This document shows, piece by piece, positions 26,183 through 34,628 of a DNA stretch of 64,000 bases. Below the pieces are notes generated by a model. That model ran no database searches. It was not told the DNA's origin and was given only the letters and a program-made list of their open reading frames with translations. The number at the start of each line of letters is the position of its first letter. The first letter of the stretch is position 1. The stretch is from JAAUUE01 sp943370025 (GTDB lineage: Bacteria > Cyanobacteriota > Cyanobacteriia > Cyanobacteriales > JAAUUE01). A program made the position numbers and the translations under genes. The DNA lies in the NCBI GenBank assembly GCA_943370025.1, contig CALRPI020000017.1:13273-77272 (forward strand), in the 5' to 3' direction.

Positions 26183-26530
26183 GATATCGATCGCAATTTG
26201 AAGAGTTAAATTAGCAATATTAAATTAGCAACATCGTGTGCAAAGGGTCACGCCTGATCTTGGAAACTAGCAGCAATTCTCCTGTAAACTACACCATCTA
26301 CATTTTGTTGACCTGCTGACTAGAATTGGGCGGTTGGCGGTGATCGTCGCCTCCGCTGAAATTACCGGATCGCTAAGCAATGAGAGAGAAGCGGGGCTGA
26401 GGAATGGCACAAGTTGACGGGTTATTTCCCTTGGCACCCTATATCTATGATATGGTAAAAAGACAGATAATTCCCCTCAAGATTCAGTGGGCAACATCAA
26501 AAATATCCCCAGCTTAGTAATGTTTGAGTA
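26183..26530. other. Divergent intergenic region, site-2 protease / trpC
   Basis: 348 bp with no reading frame worth calling and no match to the repeat families seen elsewhere. TTGACG at 26414 and AT-rich TATGAT at 26446 look like promoter hexamers, but they are about 26 bases apart, too far for a standard sigma-70 promoter. No leader peptide rich in Trp was found before trpC. Confidence 0.5.
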
Positions 26531-27433
26531 ATGCAAATCCGCCGCCGTCCTCCTAGTTCTTCTATTTCAGCTAGTATGTTTAATTATCAGGTGCCTATGC
26601 CTGATGCCCAACCTCGCCATATTCTTGAAGAAATTGTTTGGTACAAAGAAGGCGAAGTAGCTAGGTTGCGGGAGCGGCAGCCTTTAGCGGAACTACAGAA
26701 AAAAATTGCTTTGGCTTCGCCTCCCCTAGATTTTGTTGCTGCCCTTCGCCAAGGCAAAACTCACCCCGCCTTGATTGCCGAGGTGAAAAAGGCATCTCCT
26801 AGCAAAGGGGTAATTCGGGAGGATTTTGATCCAGTGGCGATCGCCCAAGATTATGTAGCTGGGGGAGCTAGTTGCCTATCGGTGTTGACGGATAGCAAAT
26901 TTTTTCAGGGCAGTTTTCAGAACTTGCAGCAAATTCGCGCTGCTGTAGATATTCCCCTGTTGTGTAAAGAGTTTATTATCTATCCCTACCAAATTTATTA
27001 TGCCCGCTGTCATGGGGCGGATGCCGTCCTCTTGATTGCGGCAATTCTGTCTGATCAAGACCTCCGCTATTTTACAAAAATCATCAAATCTCTAGGGATG
27101 ACTGCTCTGATCGAGGTGCATACTGAGGAGGAGTTAACTCGAGTTTTAGCCCTGCCGGAGGTTAGCTTAGTCGGGATCAATAACCGTAATCTTGAAGATT
27201 TCTCTGTAGATATTGTCACAACTCAAAAGCTATTTGCCTCGCAGCAACAGGTTTTGCAGGATCGGGAAATTCTGGTAGTGAGTGAATCAGGAATCCATCA
27301 AGGGATAGACTTAGATTTTGTGCTAAAATCTGGTGCTAGGGCAGTGCTGATTGGTGAATCTTTGGTCAAGCAAACTGATGTCAGGCAAGCGATCGCCAAT
27401 TTATTTCAGGGTTATTTTTTAGAAACAGTCTAA
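26531..27433 (+). CDS. trpC: Indole-3-glycerol phosphate synthase
   Basis: 300 aa, beginning MQIRRRPPS as in other cyanobacteria. It is a TIM barrel with HPALIAEVKKASPSKGVI, GGASCLSVLTDSKFFQGS, PLLCKEFIIYPYQIYYARCH, ALIEVHTEEEL, VGINNRNLEDFSVD and VVSESGI. It closes the indole ring in tryptophan synthesis (CdRP to indole-3-glycerol phosphate). No other trp genes are near, as usual in cyanobacteria. A terminator-like hairpin follows at 27484. Confidence 0.96.
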   Translation: MQIRRRPPSSSISASMFNYQVPMPDAQPRHILEEIVWYKEGEVARLRERQPLAELQKKIALASPPLDFVAALRQGKTHPALIAEVKKASPSKGVIREDFDPVAIAQDYVAGGASCLSVLTDSKFFQGSFQNLQQIRAAVDIPLLCKEFIIYPYQIYYARCHGADAVLLIAAILSDQDLRYFTKIIKSLGMTALIEVHTEEELTRVLALPEVSLVGINNRNLEDFSVDIVTTQKLFASQQQVLQDREILVVSESGIHQGIDLDFVLKSGARAVLIGESLVKQTDVRQAIANLFQGYFLETV

Positions 27434-27483
27434 ATTTACCCCCCAAATCCCTAAAAATTCCGGGTAGTGCTAAAGAAGTAAGG

Positions 27484-27513
27484 GTTTCCCTCGCGCTGTG
27501 AGGGAAATTTTTA
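27484..27513 (+). terminator. Rho-independent-like terminator after trpC
   Basis: TTTCCCTC (27485-27492) pairs with GAGGGAAA (27500-27507) and is followed by TTTTT. It sits 50 bases past the trpC stop and before the next gene. Confidence 0.55.
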
Positions 27514-27581
27514 CCCCCAAGATAATGATCTTTTAGGACTACCAACACCCGGTTAGCTGATGATTCTATTTGAGGTCAACC

Positions 27582-27839
27582 ATGCCCCCCTTACCATTGC
27601 CATCCCATGTCCACTATGAATTACTCCTGCAACTTCTAGAACAACAAACTGCCTTTGCTGCTAATCAACACCCCCAAGTTCGGGGACAAGTTCAGCAATT
27701 AATTTACAGTTTGCGGAAGGCTTTATCCCAGCAAAAACAAATAGAAACCACCTGCGAGCAGCTACAACTTCCGGTAGAATATCGTTGGTCAGTAGCGATC
27801 GAACATCAGGATCCAGCCCTAGCACCAGAAAAAGTTTAA
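27582..27839 (+). CDS. DUF5340 family small protein
   Basis: 85 aa from the ATG at 27582 (MPPLPLPSHVHYELLLQLLE), with GAGG four bases upstream. It is mainly helical, with polar Gln-rich segments and no membrane helix. The family is confined to cyanobacteria and has no known function. Its stop codon overlaps the stop of the convergent ABC ATPase gene. Confidence 0.75.
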   Translation: MPPLPLPSHVHYELLLQLLEQQTAFAANQHPQVRGQVQQLIYSLRKALSQQKQIETTCEQLQLPVEYRWSVAIEHQDPALAPEKV

Positions 27840-28882
27840 AAGAAATGTAATTGGTTGGGGGAAACTACTAGTTTTACTGGAGTGCCGATCTCAATATCTA
27901 CGCTCTTATCTGTGCGGGCTTGGAGTATCTTGCCGGTTTTGGTTTGCAGAAAATAAATATATTCCCGTCCCAGAAATTGGCGATCGCAAACCATCACTGG
28001 GCTATTTGCCTCCACTTGGAGGTGTAAATCTTCTTGCCGAATCATTACTTCAGTTAGTTTTTGAGTTGATTTCTGTTGATGGGGAGCCGGAACTGCAAAA
28101 TCTCCAATTTCTGTAGTTAACAAATTCCCGACCCATTGAGCCGGCAGAAAATTAGCTTGGGTGACAAAATCAGCGACAAATCTTGTTTTTGGCTGGTCGT
28201 ATACCTCTACTGGAGTGCCAACTTGCTCGATCTGTCCTGCCTGCATGACCGCAATGCGATCGCACAGGGATAGAGCTTCTTCTTGATCATGGGTGACAAA
28301 AATAGCCGCTGTGCCAGTTTGTTTGAGAATAGATCGAATTTCTTGACGCAGGCGGAGACGGACTTGGACATCTAGGTTACTCAGGGGTTCATCGAGCAAA
28401 ACTAGGCCGGGGCGGGGAGCCAAAGCCCTAGCCAGAGCTACCCGTTGTTGTTGTCCTCCAGAAAGTTCGTGGGGATAGCGGTGTTCCAACCCGGTTAAAC
28501 CAACGAGGGCGATCGCCTCCCCCACTGCTTGTCTGAGGCTTTGGGGAGACAGCTTGCCTAAGCCAAAACTAATATTTTTCGCCACGGTCAGATGGGGGAA
28601 TAGGGCATAATCTTGAAACACCATCCCAATATTGCGCCGCTCTGGTGGTAGGGTATAGCCCGGTCTTGCTACTTCTTGCTGATGCAGGCTAATCTTCCCC
28701 GCCTGCAAATCCTCAAAGCCAGCAATTAAGCGCAGCAGTGTAGTTTTGCCACAACCAGAAGCACCGAGTAGCCCTAAAATATCCCCTTGATCTAGTTCTA
28801 GATCAATCTCCCAGACTGCTGGAGAATTAGCACCAGGGAATTGTTTGCTTACTTGGTCTAACTGGAGAATAATATCCTGCAT
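27836..28882 (-). CDS. ABC transporter ATP-binding protein (FbpC/PotA type)
   Basis: 348 aa. Nucleotide-binding domain: Walker A LLGASGCGKTTLLR (about 35-48), Q-loop FQDYALFPH, signature LSGGQQQRVALARAL, Walker B GLVLLDEPLSNLD and H-loop FVTHDQEEAL. A C-terminal TOBE domain (about 245-348) includes VMIRQEDLHL. This is the make-up of importers for iron(III), polyamines or molybdate; FutC-like iron uptake is one possibility. No permease or binding protein lies nearby, so it must pair with subunits elsewhere. It has convergent overlapping stops with the DUF5340 gene. Confidence 0.9.
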   Translation of the reverse strand: MQDIILQLDQVSKQFPGANSPAVWEIDLELDQGDILGLLGASGCGKTTLLRLIAGFEDLQAGKISLHQQEVARPGYTLPPERRNIGMVFQDYALFPHLTVAKNISFGLGKLSPQSLRQAVGEAIALVGLTGLEHRYPHELSGGQQQRVALARALAPRPGLVLLDEPLSNLDVQVRLRLRQEIRSILKQTGTAAIFVTHDQEEALSLCDRIAVMQAGQIEQVGTPVEVYDQPKTRFVADFVTQANFLPAQWVGNLLTTEIGDFAVPAPHQQKSTQKLTEVMIRQEDLHLQVEANSPVMVCDRQFLGREYIYFLQTKTGKILQARTDKSVDIEIGTPVKLVVSPNQLHFF

Positions 28883-28926
28883 GGCATTGACTTAGTTAAT
28901 AGCTCGGAAGGGAGAATATCATTTGT

Positions 28927-29126
28927 TAGGACTTACGCACTGCTCACGAATTACAGCACTTTGCATTCAAATGAGACACCCCACAAATATTGAAAGTCCT
29001 ATCAATGTTGGGTTTGAGAGTGGGCTTCGACGACCCTCAGCCCACTCTCAAACTGCTATATCTAGGATTTTGGAAGTTTTTGCGAGCGCATAATACTCGT
29101 AAAAGCTTCCAAATGCTTAAGCCCTG
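28927..29126. repeat. Dispersed repeat family B, copy 3, split by MITE A
   Basis: TAGGACTTACGCACTGCTCACGAAT ends at 28951; the sequence resumes at 29059 with TATCTAGG and ends near AATGCTTAAGCCCTGA. Without the 105-bp MITE and one TA, the junction reads GAATTATCTAG, exactly as in copy 4. Together with the MITE this accounts for most of the 332-bp gap between the ABC ATPase gene and the exported protein. Confidence 0.8.
28954..29058. mobile_element. MITE family A, copy 3 (105 bp) inserted in repeat B
   Basis: It runs from CAGCACTTTGCATTCAAATG to CTCTCAAACTGCTA, with TA on each side (28952-28953, 29059-29060). The inner stem GTTTGAGAGTGGGC/GCCCACTCTCAAAC has a TTCGACGACCCTCA loop. The host repeat is known intact elsewhere, so the TA target duplication can be read directly. 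Confidence 0.85.
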
Positions 29127-29214
29127 ATTTGTGATAACTGATCAGTAGTCTACAGGTCAGGTGGGCAATGCCCGCTCTATTTATAAAATCTGATAACTGT
29201 TAACTGGTAACTGA

Positions 29215-29646
29215 TTAATTGCGTTTTTGGGTAATGGATAGGGTGTAGGAGTGTTGTCCTCCAGCCCGATCGCCCACATAAAAAGCATAGCTGCCCTGCT
29301 CCCAATAGCCGGGGGCATTAATCCTGCCACTACTGCTATCGGCAGAAATGCAGGAAGTAGTGCCATTGGGCAGACGAATTAATAAAGTGGGTTGTCCGCT
29401 GCCTTGGAGACTAAATCTTAGGTAGGGAAAGTCATTGTTTAGCTGAATGACATGGTTTGGGGTTGCGGATATATTGCCACAATTAGAACTAGCCTGTCCA
29501 CCCCCAGAGGTTCCTTGCAACACCATGGGATCTGGTTGGAATTGCGAGCTAATAGCTACAGTTTGACCAAAAGCCGGATGAGTGCCAATAATGCAGGCAG
29601 TAATCGCTGTCGCTAGACTCAGCGTACCAGTAATTAACTTTTTCAT
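29215..29646 (-). CDS. Exported hypothetical protein, 143 aa
   Basis: MKKLITGTLSLATAITACII followed by GTHPAFGQ is a signal peptide with an AxA-like cleavage site near residue 27. The mature part is Gly/Ser/Gln-rich and probably all-beta, with two cysteines (SSNCGNIS and GTTSCISAD) that could form a disulfide. It ends YTLSITQKRN. The pattern (FLRFSLQGSGQPTLLIRLPNG-like) recalls pre-peptidase C-terminal or carbohydrate-binding beta-sandwiches; I cannot name the family. A single gene in a repeat-rich area. Confidence 0.7.
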   Translation of the reverse strand: MKKLITGTLSLATAITACIIGTHPAFGQTVAISSQFQPDPMVLQGTSGGGQASSNCGNISATPNHVIQLNNDFPYLRFSLQGSGQPTLLIRLPNGTTSCISADSSSGRINAPGYWEQGSYAFYVGDRAGGQHSYTLSITQKRN

Positions 29647-29788
29647 AAAATTATTTGCCTATTTTTGTAAGTTTGTTGATAGTTTTTTGTGATTTCTGGT
29701 AATTCCATGCAGTAGCGATCGAGGCTTGCTTTGTACTGCCAAGAAATTAATTTTAAATAAGAAGAATAAATATCTTAGATCTTTCTAA

Positions 29789-29971
29789 TAGGACTTAGAG
29801 GTCATTTATAAAGTGGCTAGAAGGTCTGATTTTGCGCCCCCGCCGGGGGCGCAAAATCAGACTTTATAAATAGCCTCTTACGCACTGCTCACGAATTATC
29901 TAGAGTGTTAGAGGTTGTTGCGGGGCTGAGCGTAGTCGAAGCCCGCAACAATCTCTAAATACGTAAGTCCG
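29789..29971. repeat. Dispersed repeat family B, copy 4, split by hairpin element C
   Basis: TAGGACTTA (29789-29797) is separated from CGCACTGCTCACGAATTAT (from 29881) by an 80-bp insert. The right part has GTTGCGGGGCTGAGC/GAAGCCCGCAAC and ends ATACGTAAGTCC. It lies in the 709-bp spacer 29647-30355, in which I see no gene. Confidence 0.8.
29798..29877. mobile_element. MITE-like element C (80 bp) with TTA target duplication
   Basis: The left end GAGGTCATTTATAAAGT and the right end ACTTTATAAATAGCCTC are inverted repeats matching at 15 of 17 positions. The interior is a long stem, TCTGATTTTGCGCCCCC/GGGGGCGCAAAATCAGA. TTA occurs on both sides (29795-29797 and 29878-29880) and only once in uninterrupted repeat B. 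Confidence 0.8.
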
Positions 29972-30110
29972 ATCTAACTAACTTCTATGACTAGCTGATG
30001 GCGTGGAAGTTCCTCTACCTAATAGATTCAGTTGTTCTAGTTCTATTTCCGTAAGATATGCAATTTGCTCTTCAAGGGAACAACACTAAAAAAATATTTT
30101 CTTTTGCTAC

Positions 30111-30216
30111 TGGCAGATGATTCTACCCGCCGAAGGCAGGTAAAACCATTCAGGATTGATTGCTGCTGGCAGATGATTTTATCCGCCGAAGGCGGATAAA
30201 ATCATTCAGGATCGAT
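30111..30216. repeat. Two 50-bp hairpin repeats in tandem
   Basis: 30111-30160 and 30167-30216 each start TGGCAGATGATT, hold a stem around CCGCCGAAGGC, and end CATTCAGGATYGAT. The second has a perfect stem (GATTTTATCCGCC/GGCGGATAAAATC); the first has three changes. They lie upstream of the 115-aa membrane protein gene. Confidence 0.75.
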
Positions 30217-30355
30217 ATATTGCAGGAAGAAAAGGTGGGGATTACTATATGGTAAAGTCAGAGTAAGTAGCGAAACTGAAATTAGGCATATAATTTTTAG
30301 CAATTCAGGAAACTATGATGCCTGAATTATTCACAATTCTTAGCGATGAATTACC

Positions 30356-30703
30356 ATGAAACCTGCTGATAATTCCAACTGGCAACAACGCCTCAAAGAA
30401 CTAGAGGTAGAAGTAAACCAAACCACCCCAGCGACGGAGGTGAAATTTACTGTCCCAGAGCCACTCAAAGCTATGACTGATCCAGCTCGGTATCAGAACT
30501 TAATCGATCGCATTCTTCCTTGGTTTAATGAGCTTTCTCAACCCAGTAAGGTTGTCGTGGCAGTGGTTGGGGCTATAGTTGCTTTTATCGTGCTCCGAAG
30601 TGTGCTGCAATTAGTTGCTGCTGCTGCTAGTTTAGCCATCTTAGGTATTATTCTATATTTAGTGTATCGGTTCTTGATCGCACCAAAACCCACTGATCAA
30701 TAA
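30356..30703 (+). CDS. Small membrane protein, 115 aa, function unknown
   Basis: A polar, soluble N-terminal 60 residues (LKELEVEVNQTTPATEVKF) and then two closely spaced hydrophobic segments (VVVAVVGAIVAFIVLRSVLQ and ASLAILGIILYLVYRFLI) form a helical hairpin. The layout recalls cyanobacterial CAAD/CURT1-type thylakoid proteins, but the NDIPLL-type motif is not obvious, so this is only a resemblance. It ends 16 bases before the RDD/pentapeptide gene and is probably cotranscribed with it. Confidence 0.7.
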   Translation: MKPADNSNWQQRLKELEVEVNQTTPATEVKFTVPEPLKAMTDPARYQNLIDRILPWFNELSQPSKVVVAVVGAIVAFIVLRSVLQLVAAAASLAILGIILYLVYRFLIAPKPTDQ

Positions 30704-30719
30704 ATTTCTAAGTTGACTG

Positions 30720-33044
30720 ATGGCATTAAATAGTTTTCATCCCCACCGAGACTCATCTACTGCACCCGAAACTCCGGCTAAATTCCGTCTGGTGGTTCCC
30801 CTCCTGGCCCGGCGGGGGGCAGCGGTAATGTTGGAGGTGTCCTTAGTTGTGGCAGCAGCAGCGGTTCCCTTTAGTCTTGGCCAGTGGGCTAATCAACGTC
30901 TGAAGGAGAGAGTTCCCCTGAATCCGGTTTTGGTGCAGGTGCAGGGAGCGATCGCTAAAAATCTGGCTCTACCTCGGAGTACCCAGCCGCTCCAAGTTGC
31001 CCCCATCACCAATCTGCTGTGGTCTGGAGCAATTATTTTTCCGATTCTAGTCGGCGGTTGGCAGTTGCTTCTGCTGGGTGTTACGGGACAAACCAGCCCT
31101 AAGCGGTGGTTTGCGGTAGCAGTAGTCCAAGCCGATAGTTCTGCTCCGGGAATTTTTCGAGCATTGCTGCGAGAAGTTGGAGGGCGGTGGGCGTTGCCTT
31201 TGACTGGGGCTTATGCGTTGTGGCGCTATGCCGGAGCTTTTCCCGATGTCACGATTCTATTTGCTTTGGCGGGTGTATTGGTGGTTCTAGAAAGTGCCAC
31301 TACCCTGTTGAACCGGAGACGGCGATCGTTCCATGACCAGTTAGCCGCAACCTATGTGGTGGATGTAGTTTGGCTAGAAGAAGATGAAGAGAATTTCTCT
31401 GCCGAAACTGATCAATTAAGCGATCAATTAAGTAGTGAAATAACTCCAGAAATAACTCCAGAAATGCCCAGCTATGGAGGAATTGCTCAGGGAGTAAATC
31501 CCCCCTCTGCTCATCAGCAGGTGATTTATGTAGACGGAAATATTGTGGTGGAACAGGTCGGCAACTGGACAAGGGAACAAGGTTGGGGGCAAGAAGTAGA
31601 GGAAGAACTGACAGAGGAGCAAGATAACCCCAAGATTCTAGGCACCGAATTAACTACCATCAGCTTACCCCGGACTTCAACCTTCAGCCTTTGGGGACTG
31701 ATGCGCCGCTATCCGGGAGCTACTTTGTTAACAGCTCTTTTAGGGAGTATGTCCTTGGTTTTGGGGACTTTTGTGGCTACTCAAATTTATATTCAAGGGC
31801 AAACTAATCAACGCAATCTGCAACAGCAACAAAATGAAGTGTTTCTGTCCTTGGTGCGGCAGTTAAATACGGCAATTAGCCCAGAAGAGCGGCAGGGAGC
31901 GATTTTAGCCTTGGGGAGAATTGCCGACGATCGCGTGGTTCCCCTATTAGTAGATACTCTGTCACGGGAGAAGACGGCTAATTCCATTGAGGCGATCGAA
32001 CAAGCCTTAGTCGCCAATGGTTTACTCTCATTACCGCCCCTGCAAAAGCTAAATCAATCCCTACAAAATGACCTGCAAACCGCTATTCGTAGAGCGCAGA
32101 AAGAGGAGCAGGATTTGGTGATTTTAAGACAAAAAGCAGTGGTGCGATCGATCACCAAAATCCTCGCTATTTATGCCAAATCTCCCCAGAAAATTGACCT
32201 CGGCAAGGTAGATTTTAGTGTCATTCCGGCTGTGATAGAAGGATTAGATCTAGCTGGAGCAAACTTCCGGGAGGGCAATTTATTTAATGCCAGTCTGCGT
32301 TACAGTGACTTTTCTAGTCCCGGAGAAGATGACATTTATGGCACCTATGATGATAGTTTTGTAGATTTTACTAAAGCAAATTTACAGCAAGTAGATTTTA
32401 CTGGGGCAATTTTAATTAGGGCAGTGATGCCAGAGAGTAATCTCAGTTGGTCGGCGATCAATAAGGCGGATTTTAGTAATAGTAATCTTGCGGTTTCTAA
32501 TCTTAGTGGAGCGCAGATTATTAATTCTAAATTTCTCCAAGCGAATTTGGAGAGAGCCAGCTTGACTGGAGCTAATCTAGGAGAATCTCAATTTAGCCAA
32601 ACTAATCTGCATCAAGCAAACCTAGGCAAGGCTAGGGCGGTGAATACGGATTTTAGTTCGGCGAAACTAACCAAAACTAACTGGCAGGAGGCGGATGCTT
32701 CCCAAGCCAATTTTCAAGGAGCAAATTTTCAAGGCTCGGATTTAAGTAATGCCAGATTTGTCGGGGCAAAATTTACTAATGCCAACCTGCAAAATGTAAA
32801 TTTCCAGTCTGCTGATTTACGATTTGCCGATCTCCGGGGAGCGAATTTAGCTGGGGCAAATTTTCAAGGTGTGGTATTTTTCACTGCCCCCGGTGTAAAT
32901 CCCGATCAATTTATTCGAGCAATTATTCCTAAGGAAACTTCTACGATCGTCAAACAAGTCGATTTTAGTCAAGTCAAGAATCTGGATCCCAGACAACTAG
33001 AATATATTTGCACTCAAGGCGGTATTCATCCTCGATGCCGCTAG
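30720..33044 (+). CDS. RDD membrane domain + HEAT-like + pentapeptide-repeat protein
   Basis: 774 aa. Residues about 20-215 are an RDD domain: RLVVPLLARRGAAVMLEVSL, several membrane helices, and the closing RRRSFHDQLAATYVVDVV. An acidic linker leads to another membrane helix (ATLLTALLGSMSLVLGTFVA, about 337-356). A HEAT-like stretch follows (RQGAILALGRIADDRVVPLL). Residues about 495-740 are pentapeptide repeats (ANLQQVDFTGAILIRA, ANLAGANFQG). A membrane protein presenting a beta-helix on one face; the role is unknown. It lies 16 bp after the 115-aa membrane protein gene. Confidence 0.85.
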   Translation: MALNSFHPHRDSSTAPETPAKFRLVVPLLARRGAAVMLEVSLVVAAAAVPFSLGQWANQRLKERVPLNPVLVQVQGAIAKNLALPRSTQPLQVAPITNLLWSGAIIFPILVGGWQLLLLGVTGQTSPKRWFAVAVVQADSSAPGIFRALLREVGGRWALPLTGAYALWRYAGAFPDVTILFALAGVLVVLESATTLLNRRRRSFHDQLAATYVVDVVWLEEDEENFSAETDQLSDQLSSEITPEITPEMPSYGGIAQGVNPPSAHQQVIYVDGNIVVEQVGNWTREQGWGQEVEEELTEEQDNPKILGTELTTISLPRTSTFSLWGLMRRYPGATLLTALLGSMSLVLGTFVATQIYIQGQTNQRNLQQQQNEVFLSLVRQLNTAISPEERQGAILALGRIADDRVVPLLVDTLSREKTANSIEAIEQALVANGLLSLPPLQKLNQSLQNDLQTAIRRAQKEEQDLVILRQKAVVRSITKILAIYAKSPQKIDLGKVDFSVIPAVIEGLDLAGANFREGNLFNASLRYSDFSSPGEDDIYGTYDDSFVDFTKANLQQVDFTGAILIRAVMPESNLSWSAINKADFSNSNLAVSNLSGAQIINSKFLQANLERASLTGANLGESQFSQTNLHQANLGKARAVNTDFSSAKLTKTNWQEADASQANFQGANFQGSDLSNARFVGAKFTNANLQNVNFQSADLRFADLRGANLAGANFQGVVFFTAPGVNPDQFIRAIIPKETSTIVKQVDFSQVKNLDPRQLEYICTQGGIHPRCR

Positions 33045-33052
33045 ATTCTATA

Positions 33053-33967
33053 TCAATCGAGAAAATCCGTAATCTCCTGATAAAAAGTCTGTCCCTTTCC
33101 CCTACTGCTACTTGCAGTCACCAATAACCTTAAAACTTCTACAAGCGAACTAGTTGTAGAATCAAAAATCAATGCCAAAAGCTGGCTGAGGTCGTCTTGG
33201 TTTTGTTGTCCGTAGGCTAAAGCGTTAATATAATCATTGCGGATTTGGTTATTAATTACTACGATCGGATAGCCTGCCCGGATTAAGAGTAAATTCATTA
33301 ATAATCTGGCGGTTCGACCATTCCCATCGCGAAAAGGATGGATAGAAACAAAACGATAGTGAGCCATGGTGGCATATTCGACTGGATGGAGCCTTAAAGC
33401 AGATTCCGAATTCAGCCAGAGCGCAAAATCGCTCATTAATTGAGATAGTAAATAATGGGGAGGATAACGATAATTTGTTCCTGCTGCCATGACATCTAGA
33501 GTGCGATAACTACCCGCTTCTTCTGGGTTAATTTTGCGGAGAATTAGATTGTGAATTTGCTTGATTTCCCATTCATTAATCTCTGTATCTCTTTGGGCTA
33601 AATTTTCAATATAATCGATCGCTTCTTTATGTCCAATCACTTCTAAATGTTCGTCAAGGGTTTTGCCCCCCACTGTAATCCCTTTAGTTAAAACTAATTC
33701 GGTTTCACTTTGGGTTAAGGTATTACCCTCAATAGCATTTGAGTTATAAGTAAAGCGAACATCATAGAGCTTTTTGAGTTCGGCAACGAGGGTGGCATCG
33801 ATCGGTCTGAACCCATCTAGCCAGGCTTTTAGTTTATCGATTTGTTCTAATTTAAGCTGATAATTCATTATTAAATAGTTGTCGATCGAAGAGGTTAAGG
33901 AAAATTCCTTTTGTTTACCTAAAATAGTTACCTGTTGTATGAATTTCTCGTATAGTTGAGTCTCCAT
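33053..33967 (-). CDS. Fic family protein (class II, predicted AMPylator)
   Basis: About 304 aa from the ATG at 33967 (METQLYEK). Another ATG at 33868 (MNYQLKLEQIDKL) is where similarity to relatives probably begins. The Fic motif is complete: HPFRDGNGRTAR, with catalytic His and anion-binding Gly/Asn. An N-terminal inhibitory motif, SNAIEGN (S/T-x-x-x-E-G/N), lies near residue 75, placing it in the class that self-inhibits. Fic enzymes transfer AMP to Ser/Thr/Tyr of target proteins. It is followed on the other side by several toxin-antitoxin genes. Confidence 0.92.
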   Translation of the reverse strand: METQLYEKFIQQVTILGKQKEFSLTSSIDNYLIMNYQLKLEQIDKLKAWLDGFRPIDATLVAELKKLYDVRFTYNSNAIEGNTLTQSETELVLTKGITVGGKTLDEHLEVIGHKEAIDYIENLAQRDTEINEWEIKQIHNLILRKINPEEAGSYRTLDVMAAGTNYRYPPHYLLSQLMSDFALWLNSESALRLHPVEYATMAHYRFVSIHPFRDGNGRTARLLMNLLLIRAGYPIVVINNQIRNDYINALAYGQQNQDDLSQLLALIFDSTTSSLVEVLRLLVTASSSRGKGQTFYQEITDFLD

Positions 33968-34068
33968 CTTTGCCAATATTCCCCCATTCCCTAAAACGGC
34001 ATCTCTTTAATAAAAACAAAGTAAGGTGCGTTACACTTTAATTAGTTAGGTTAGCAAGGAGTTTAGCC

Positions 34069-34314
34069 ATGAGTGTTATTGTCCCTGATGAAATTTTAAC
34101 CACAACTCGCATGACTGAGATAGAAATGCGTCAAGAAATCGCTGTGATGCTCTTTCAGAGAGAAAAACTGACCCTTGCTCAGTCTAGCCGATTTGCGGGA
34201 ATGCACCGTGTTGCATTTCAGCATCTACTGGCTAGCCGTCACATCCCAATACATTACGGGGTGGAAGATTTTGAACAGGACATTCAAAACCTGTGGGAGA
34301 TGGGCAGATTGTGA
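34069..34314 (+). CDS. UPF0175 family antitoxin
   Basis: 81 aa. It has a short beta segment (MSVIVPDEIL), then MTEIEMRQEIAVMLFQREKL, and a helix-turn-helix-like region (TLAQSSRFAGMHRVAFQHLL), as in UPF0175 proteins paired with DUF3368 toxins. It would bind the toxin and its own promoter. Its stop overlaps the GTG start of the next gene (GTGA). AGCAAGGAG precedes its ATG, a good ribosome-binding site. Confidence 0.88.
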   Translation: MSVIVPDEILTTTRMTEIEMRQEIAVMLFQREKLTLAQSSRFAGMHRVAFQHLLASRHIPIHYGVEDFEQDIQNLWEMGRL

Positions 34315-34628
34315 TTATTGTCAGTGATACATCACCCATTAATAACCTCGCTGCCATCAATCATCTCCATCTTCTTCATCAACTATACGGAATGGTGCTG
34401 ATTCCCGAAGCCGTTTATCGAGAACTAGCTGATCCCAATTTCCCGGTGGCGGGTGCGATCGAAGTGCAAACCTTTGACTGGATTCAAACCCGTGCTGTTA
34501 GAGACCGCACCCTTGTCGAAGCTCTGAGCAACGAACTTGATATCGGAGAAGCAGAAGCGATCGCCCTAGCAGTCAAAAGCCAAGCCGATCAAATTTTGAA
34601 CGAACTTAACCACTATTTTGCTGCCTGA
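34311..34628 (+). pseudogene. DUF3368 PIN-like toxin, C-terminally truncated
   Basis: About 105 aa starting at the overlapping GTG. The N-terminal DUF3368 part is sound: VSDTSPINNLAAINHLHLL with the first Asp, YGMVLIPEAVYRELAD, and LDIGEAEAIALAVKSQADQIL. Full-length relatives continue with an acidic DERxGRxxA motif and about 50 more residues; here the frame turns into NELNHYFAA and stops. The change occurs where the tail of the neighbouring minus-strand PIN gene begins (34606). The toxin is probably inactive; the break looks like a deletion joining two TA loci. Confidence 0.7.

Noticed and set aside
26400..26460. Sigma-70 promoter before trpC
   Set aside because: TTGACG and TATGAT are present but about 26 bases apart, outside the usual range.
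28900..30220. Possible CRISPR array
   Set aside because: Repeats are few, palindromic, unevenly spaced and nested; there is no direct repeat/spacer pattern and no cas gene in the window.
30356..30703. CURT1/CAAD thylakoid protein
   Set aside because: The two-helix layout is similar, but the characteristic motif is not convincing, so it is left as unknown.
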